In this document: in pieces, positions 59,905 through 64,000 of the stretch
Layout: every line of letters begins with the position of its first letter
How positions within the stretch are numbered: position 1 is the first letter of the stretch
Origin: Chryseobacterium oleae
Lineage (GTDB): Bacteria; Bacteroidota; Bacteroidia; Flavobacteriales; Weeksellaceae
Direction of reading: 5' to 3'
NCBI RefSeq assembly: GCF_900115055.1
Contig: NZ_FOVD01000006.1
Coordinates: 248,001 to 312,000, forward strand
DNA length: 64,000 bases
Program-made: the position numbers and the translations under genes
Notes under the pieces: generated by a model
Told to the model about the DNA's origin: nothing
The model's database searches: none
The model's input: only the letters and a program-made list of their open reading frames with translations

Positions 59905-60074
59905 GAAATGTGAATGGTCAATTTTGCTTCGCAAGTGAATGGTGAGTTTTTGGGGGAGATATCAGATTTCTGATAACCCAAAAGCTTCCACCGAACATGA
60001 ATCGATAAGAAATGAGTTTATTAAAGCGCTTAAGATGGTCAGCAAGAAATGGATTCATGCTGAAGAAAAAGGTT
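59905..60074. repeat. Dispersed repeat A, second copy, and a short coding-like remnant
   Basis: 59913-59949 repeats the 37-bp word of 5941-5977 with one mismatch, followed by 'gggggagatatcagatttctga', similar to 5873-5900. From about 59985 to 60074 the plus strand shows a coding-like stretch ('HESIRNEFIKALKMVSKKW') that runs into the opposite-strand gene, possibly a remnant of an older gene. Confidence 0.6.
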
Positions 60075-60470
60075 TTACAGGCTCAGTTCTTCTTCCTTTT
60101 TTGGATTTAATTTTACAAAAACATACAGCAAAATGCATCCGGCAGCATAACACAGAATATCAATCCACGAGAAAGAATTTCCAATAACGGTATACATAAG
60201 GTCTCCAGGACGGAAACCCAGTTTTTCCGCGACCGTAAAATATTGGGCAAACTCCACAAGGCATGAAAAAACAAAAATTCCAAGAATAAGTTTCTCATTG
60301 TTTATTTTCACAAAACTCTTTACGAAAGTGTACAGGAGCATCACGACAATAACATCTCCTAGATAAGCTCTTACAAAGAAGATATCTGCCAGTTTTGTAG
60401 CGATCAGGACCTCTATAAGGAAGATGAAGATGGTGAGCAAAAGATATTTCAGACTGAATTTAAATTCCAT
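60075..60470 (-). CDS. DUF2809-family membrane protein
   Basis: 131 residues with four TM helices. 'RAYLGDVIVVMLLYTFVKSF' and 'CLVEFAQYFTVAEKLGFRPG' match the VanZ-like DUF2809 family. Function unknown; related VanZ proteins associate with cell-envelope modification. Monocistronic. Confidence 0.87.
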   Translation of the reverse strand: MEFKFSLKYLLLTIFIFLIEVLIATKLADIFFVRAYLGDVIVVMLLYTFVKSFVKINNEKLILGIFVFSCLVEFAQYFTVAEKLGFRPGDLMYTVIGNSFSWIDILCYAAGCILLYVFVKLNPKKEEELSL

Positions 60471-60480
60471 GCGGTGTTTT

Positions 60481-60546
60481 TAAGTTTTGGCTAAAGCCAT
60501 TATATGGCTGGTTATTGTTTAAGCGGGCTAAAGCCTGCTCCTATTG
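60481..60546. repeat. Dispersed repeat B, copy 2
   Basis: TAAGTTTTGGCTAAAGCCA at its start is identical to copy 1 at 30161, followed by 'AAGCGGGCTAAAGCCTGCTC' and CTATTGA. The second palindromic half has diverged from GCGGGTTAAAACCCGC to GCGGGCTAAAGCCTGC. Confidence 0.75.
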
Positions 60547-60577
60547 AATTAAATAGCAAAATTACATTTTTAAGCCA

Positions 60578-60607
60578 TAAAAAATCGGCATTCAAAGAAC
60601 ACCGATC
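60578..60607 (-). terminator. Probable terminator of the thioredoxin-fold operon
   Basis: On the minus strand GATCGG ... CCGATTTTTTA, an imperfect stem with a 2x2 internal loop, 28 bp past the stop. Confidence 0.5.
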
Positions 60608-60634
60608 TTATGTTAAATTGCTAAAGCAAATATA

Positions 60635-61294
60635 TTATTTCTTTACTTTAATAGTACATCCAATGGCCACTGTTTTATCCATTTTCACGGACTCCCCTTT
60701 AATCAGGGCATTAACTGCATCCTGAACATAATATTCCGATACATCATTCGGGTTTTCGTAATTGTTATCGATAGCACCGATATATTTCACGATATTCTTT
60801 GCGTTTTCTTTCTTCAGGACGAAAACGTGGGGTGTTTTTGTGGCTCCATACAGCGGATACACCTTCTGTCCTTCATCCACTAAATAAGGGAATGTAAAGC
60901 CTTTCTCTTTGGCTCTGTCGATCATTTGTTTGTAGCCGTCTTCAGGTTGCACATTCGGATCATTGGGATTCACAGCAATAACCGGATACCCTTGATTTTT
61001 GAATTTCTTATCCAGTTCTACGATTCTGTCTTCATATTTTTTCGCATATGGGCAATGGTTGCAGGTGAAAACGACTATAAATCCTTTTGCACTTTTAAAA
61101 TCGCTTAAAGAAACCATTTTCCCGTCGATGTTTTTCAGCTTAAAATCAGCCGCTGCATCTCCTACTTCATACCCTTTTGCGGATGCAGATGCATTTACTT
61201 TCTGAGGGCCTTCTTTCTCATGATCTGTGGCTGTAAAGCTTAACAGTCCAAGCCCGGCAATGAATGCCGCCATTAAAATTTTCAGGTTTTTCAT
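60635..61294 (-). CDS. Exported thioredoxin-fold (AhpC/TSA-like) protein
   Basis: 219 residues from the ATG at 61294; the longer frame starts inside the upstream gene and lacks a signal peptide at its start. Signal peptide 'AAFIAGLGLLSFTATDH', then a peroxiredoxin-like domain ('DAAADFKLKNIDGKMVSLSD') with a CxxC motif 'CNHCPYAKKY'. Periplasmic redox role likely. Directly downstream of the TlpA-like gene (7 bp gap). Confidence 0.87.
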   Translation of the reverse strand: MKNLKILMAAFIAGLGLLSFTATDHEKEGPQKVNASASAKGYEVGDAAADFKLKNIDGKMVSLSDFKSAKGFIVVFTCNHCPYAKKYEDRIVELDKKFKNQGYPVIAVNPNDPNVQPEDGYKQMIDRAKEKGFTFPYLVDEGQKVYPLYGATKTPHVFVLKKENAKNIVKYIGAIDNNYENPNDVSEYYVQDAVNALIKGESVKMDKTVAIGCTIKVKK

Positions 61295-61301
61295 ATTTAT
61301 T

Positions 61302-61790
61302 TTATTGTAAGTTATCGTTAATCGTTTTTTCGAGGTCTTCTTTGCCCATTTCTCCATCATTGAAATGTACTTTTTGACCGTTTTTATAAAAAATGGTTAC
61401 GGGAATATTTCCGTCCCAGTTTTTTTCAAATTTTGGAATCCAGGTGTTCATCCTTTTGATATCGTCCAGCAGGACCACTTCGGCGGTAAGGTTTTTATTT
61501 TTGATAAACTTAATGACCCTTTCCTTATCCACCAGCCTGTCTAAAGAAACGAGGATCATTTTAAACTTTGGATTATCCTTGAACTTATTATTGATCTCCA
61601 TGAAATCGGGCAGTTCTTTCACACAAGGTGCGCACGTGGTGGCCCAAAAATTGACAACCAGCAACTTATCATTCTCCTTCTGAATACGCTTTTCAAGGTC
61701 TTCATATTTCATAGAAGGAACTTCTTTTTGCTGAGCATTAAAAGCCGTAAAACACAGAAATACAGCCAATAGGATTAATACATTCTTCAT
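61302..61790 (-). CDS. TlpA-like exported thioredoxin
   Basis: 162 residues from the ATG at 61790. Signal peptide ('LLAVFLCFTAFNAQ') and a thioredoxin domain with active site 'WATTCAPCVKELP' (CAPC) and cis-Pro in 'GNIPVTIFYKNG'. It would reduce disulfides in periplasmic proteins. Together with the next gene it forms a two-gene redox unit. Confidence 0.93.
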   Translation of the reverse strand: MKNVLILLAVFLCFTAFNAQQKEVPSMKYEDLEKRIQKENDKLLVVNFWATTCAPCVKELPDFMEINNKFKDNPKFKMILVSLDRLVDKERVIKFIKNKNLTAEVVLLDDIKRMNTWIPKFEKNWDGNIPVTIFYKNGQKVHFNDGEMGKEDLEKTINDNLQ

Positions 61791-62200
61791 ATTCAAAAGT
61801 AGTCATTAATTATTATTTAAATACATTCAGGGATGGTTTTGATCCGTTTGTGGTTGGATAAAAAGTGAGAGAAATAGTTAAATGGGTTTTTCATATTAGA
61901 TACTTTTAAATTCCTCTGATCAATTAGTTTTTAAATAAGGCTGTTTGAACCGTGTCAAGGTTTTGAACCTTGACACGGTTAACTGGATTACGAAGATCTA
62001 AGCCGATTCAGGCTTCCTGACTATCATTAAAATAAAAACCGCTTATCCCGAACACACATTATTTAAATAAGATTGAGAATGCAGTAAAAGAAGCAATTAT
62101 TGATTTTTCGTTGAAAATTTTAACATTATTTTTTTAATCACAACCCATTGAATTATAAAAAATTAAATGTAAATTAGCGTACAATCAAAACAAAATCATT
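61791..62200. other. Intergenic region with a perfect palindrome and the GG-peptide promoter
   Basis: 410 bp. At 61948-61980 AACCGTGTCAAGGTT-TTG-AACCTTGACACGGTT forms a perfect 15-bp stem with a 3-nt loop. A promoter candidate for the GG-peptides is TTG (62148-62150), 19 bp, TAAATTAG (62170-62177). Nothing else recognised. Confidence 0.6.
61948..61980. repeat. Perfect 33-bp palindrome (15-bp stem, 3-nt loop)
   Basis: AACCGTGTCAAGGTT, TTG, AACCTTGACACGGTT. It is unlike the terminators of the window (no T-tract, too far from any stop: about 220 bp from the 62201 start and 160 bp from the redox gene start) and may be a dispersed palindromic unit. Confidence 0.7.
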
Positions 62201-62365
62201 ATGAAAAAATCAAATTTTCAACCTAAGAAATTGACTAAAAAAGAGCTTAAGAAAATTAGTGGTGGAGCAAGACCAATTTGTCCACTGGTGGTAAGCTGCT
62301 TTGATCCTGCAACCGGTGAAGAGCAATACGGAGTATATGGAATCCAGGATGGACCTTGCTGCTAA
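62201..62365 (+). CDS. GG-leader peptide 1 (54 residues)
   Basis: ATG at 62201, TAA at 62363-62365. Leader 'KKLTKKELKKISGG' with a double glycine, core of 32 residues ending in a CC pair ('GIQDGPCC') plus two further Cys. It belongs to the class of short flavobacterial peptides with an 'LTKKELKxIxGG' leader; whether these are bacteriocins, signals or RiPPs is unknown. No exporter gene is in the window. Confidence 0.78.
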   Translation: MKKSNFQPKKLTKKELKKISGGARPICPLVVSCFDPATGEEQYGVYGIQDGPCC

Positions 62366-62401
62366 TAATCAACTCAATTGCAATCAAATTAAAATAGAAT
62401 T

Positions 62402-62560
62402 ATGAAAACATCAAATCTTCAGAAAAGAAAACTGACTAAAAAAGAACTTAAGACCATCAATGGAGGAAGTAGCGACTGCTACGAAGGATTCTGCCGAATG
62501 TCTCCTAATGATGAATGGCAGCTGGGACGTGGCGACCGATTTGGAGCATGCTGTTTTTAA
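62402..62560 (+). CDS. GG-leader peptide 2 (52 residues)
   Basis: ATG at 62402, TAA at 62558-62560. The leader 'RKLTKKELKTINGG' is nearly identical to peptide 1, while the core differs and ends in 'GACCF'. The shared leader and changed core, 36 bp apart, indicate tandem duplication with core divergence. A terminator directly follows. Confidence 0.78.
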   Translation: MKTSNLQKRKLTKKELKTINGGSSDCYEGFCRMSPNDEWQLGRGDRFGACCF

Positions 62561-62594
62561 AAAAAATGATTGGACTAACCTCCAATCATTTTTT
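62561..62594. terminator. Bidirectional terminator between GG-peptide 2 and mutS
   Basis: AATGATTGGA, 6-nt loop, TCCAATCATT with A and T tracts outside. It contains the mutS stop, so it can serve both strands. Confidence 0.88.
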
Positions 62595-64000
62595 TTATCG
62601 AATTCAGCTTCATTAAAGCCTCAATAGGTGTCAGTGTATTGATATCTATTTTCGTGAGCTCTTCACGGATATTTTCCAGAACCGGATCATCCAGCTGAAA
62701 GAACGAAAGCTGCATATTTTCTTCTGTGACTCTTTTGATACTTTCAGAAGTGCTGGTGGTTTGTGTACGGCTTGCTTCAAGGGTTTTCAGGATTTCATTG
62801 GCTCTGTTGACCACTTTTGCAGGCATTCCCGCCAGTTTAGCCACATGGATACCGAAACTGTGCTCGCTGCCTCCAGGAACCAACTTTCGTAAGAAAATAA
62901 TATTTCCTTTATTTTCCTGGATGGAAACGTGGAAATTTTTCACTCTCTCAAAATTGACAGTCATTTCATTCAGCTCATGATAATGCGTTGCAAACAATGT
63001 TTTAGCCTGCGTAGGATGCTGGTGAAGGTATTCTGCAATAGCCCATGCAATAGAAACCCCGTCATAGGTAGAAGTTCCACGTCCGATCTCATCCAAAAGG
63101 ATCAGACTTCGCTCTGAAATATTATTCAGAATATTTGCGGCTTCGTTCATTTCCACCATGAACGTAGATTCTCCCGCTGAAATATTATCCGTTGCCCCTA
63201 CCCTTGTGAAAATTTTATCTAAAACTCCAATTTCAGCATGTTTTGCAGGTACAAAACTTCCGATCTGAGCCAAAAGACACACAATGGCGGTCTGGCGCAG
63301 AATCGCTGATTTACCAGCCATGTTCGGACCTGTCACCATAATGATCTGCTGGGAATCTTTATCTAAAAAGATATCATTCGGAATGTATTTTTCTCCTAAA
63401 GGAAGCGCGTTTTCAATAATCGGGTGCCTCGCTTCTTTTAAATCAATAGCATAGCCCTGATTAAGGACCGGCTTTGTATAACTTTCAGAAACAGCCAGTT
63501 CCGATAATCCCGCCGCCACATCAAGCTGGGCAATAATATTGGAATTTCCCTGAATCTGATCCATATAGACCATGGTTTCTGCACATACATTTCTATACAG
63601 TTCATTTTCCAGAACGCCTATTTTTTCTTCAGCGCCAAGGATCTGACTTTCATATTCTTTAAGTTCTTCTGTGATGTAACGTTCTGCGTTAACGAGGGTC
63701 TGCTTTCTCAGCCAATCTCCCGGAACTTTATCTTTATGGGCATTTCTTACTTCTATATAATACCCGAAAACATTATTAAAATCAATTTTAAGGCTTGAAA
63801 TTCCTGTTCTTTCAATTTCTCTCTGGCACATTTCATCCAGGAAACCGCGGCCTTTATTCTGAAGGTTTCGCAACCTGTCCAATTCTTCAGATACATTTCC
63901 TTTGATGACATTTCCTTTTGAAATATTCACCGGAAGCTCTTCATTCAGATGATTTTGTAAAAACTTAATCAGTTCTTCCATATCAAACAAAGGTTCCAAC
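62575..64000 (-). CDS. mutS: DNA mismatch repair protein MutS (C-terminal part, N-terminus beyond window)
   Basis: The open frame continues past the right edge, so the start is not seen. About 475 residues are visible: part of the lever/clamp domains ('GLSELAVSESY'), and the ATPase domain with Walker A 'GPNMAGKSAILRQ', 'FTRVGATDNISAGESTFMVE' and Walker B/D-loop 'LLDEIGRGTSTYDGVSIAWA'. The C-terminal dimerisation helices follow. It recognises base mismatches. Convergent with the GG-peptide genes. Confidence 0.97.
   Translation of the reverse strand, partial: LEPLFDMEELIKFLQNHLNEELPVNISKGNVIKGNVSEELDRLRNLQNKGRGFLDEMCQREIERTGISSLKIDFNNVFGYYIEVRNAHKDKVPGDWLRKQTLVNAERYITEELKEYESQILGAEEKIGVLENELYRNVCAETMVYMDQIQGNSNIIAQLDVAAGLSELAVSESYTKPVLNQGYAIDLKEARHPIIENALPLGEKYIPNDIFLDKDSQQIIMVTGPNMAGKSAILRQTAIVCLLAQIGSFVPAKHAEIGVLDKIFTRVGATDNISAGESTFMVEMNEAANILNNISERSLILLDEIGRGTSTYDGVSIAWAIAEYLHQHPTQAKTLFATHYHELNEMTVNFERVKNFHVSIQENKGNIIFLRKLVPGGSEHSFGIHVAKLAGMPAKVVNRANEILKTLEASRTQTTSTSESIKRVTEENMQLSFFQLDDPVLENIREELTKIDINTLTPIEALMKLNSIKKMIGG

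Overview
The window looks like a chromosomal segment of a Chryseobacterium-like member of the Flavobacteriales (Bacteroidota). The evidence is low GC, SusC/SusD and TonB-dependent receptors, GLPGLI and YARHG proteins, GG-leader peptides of the 'LTKKELKxIxGG' type, and promoters of the flavobacterial TTG-N17-19-TAnnTTTG form. Most of it is core genome. No rRNA, tRNA, CRISPR array, prophage or transposase gene was seen.

Layout. 1-8.1 kb: a TolC/RND/MFP tripartite efflux operon beside a LytS/LytTR two-component pair. 9-bp direct repeats spaced 21 bp (LytTR-type geometry) lie in front of both units. 8.4-13 kb: a lipoprotein, a beta-lactamase-fold serine hydrolase, an M24 peptidase-like protein and a DJ-1/PfpI protein. 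13-18 kb: a SusC/SusD pair behind a 51-codon Cys/Met/His-rich leader ORF. 18.2-20.9 kb: a lipoprotein, a membrane protein and a NarL-type two-component system. 21.0-22.4 kb: a tandem array of about 270-bp units. 22.6-24.5 kb: a cytoplasmic metacaspase and a trypsin-like protease, each preceded by a copy of the same ~50-bp leader. 24.7-26.7 kb: an AT-rich GG-peptide/GLPGLI unit. 27-28.9 kb: housekeeping genes (csaA, exonuclease, DUF59). 29.3-31.2 kb: a sulfurtransferase and an HMG-CoA lyase-like enzyme.

31.4-45.6 kb is a complete assimilatory sulfate reduction cluster on the minus strand: cysH, cysD, cysN, serine acetyltransferase, cysteine synthase, siroheme methyltransferase, cysJ, cysI, a second Cys/Met-rich leader ORF, a TonB-dependent receptor and a CysG-TauE/SafE fusion. 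A divergently placed regulator is absent; instead an Rrf2 gene lies just upstream in the same orientation. A perfect palindrome (ATCCTAC-N7-GTAGGAT) sits at the cysH promoter, and a near copy sits upstream of the leader/SusC/SusD unit 27 kb away. The SusCD operon and the cys operon therefore probably form one sulfur-responsive Rrf2 regulon. Both of their TonB-type receptors are preceded by small ORFs sharing an HH-x4-[AR]MC signature. I consider this the most interesting system in the window.

45.7-64 kb: pepT, TonB-domain-like secreted proteins, a GG-peptide, a porin, a second LytS/LytTR pair, a Bcr/CflA-type MFS exporter with an AraC regulator, thiL, a thioesterase, a BaiN-like flavoprotein, a YARHG lipoprotein, two thioredoxin-fold proteins, two tandem GG-peptides too short for routine ORF calling, and the 3' part of mutS. 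Several degenerate repeat families recur in the intergenic spaces.
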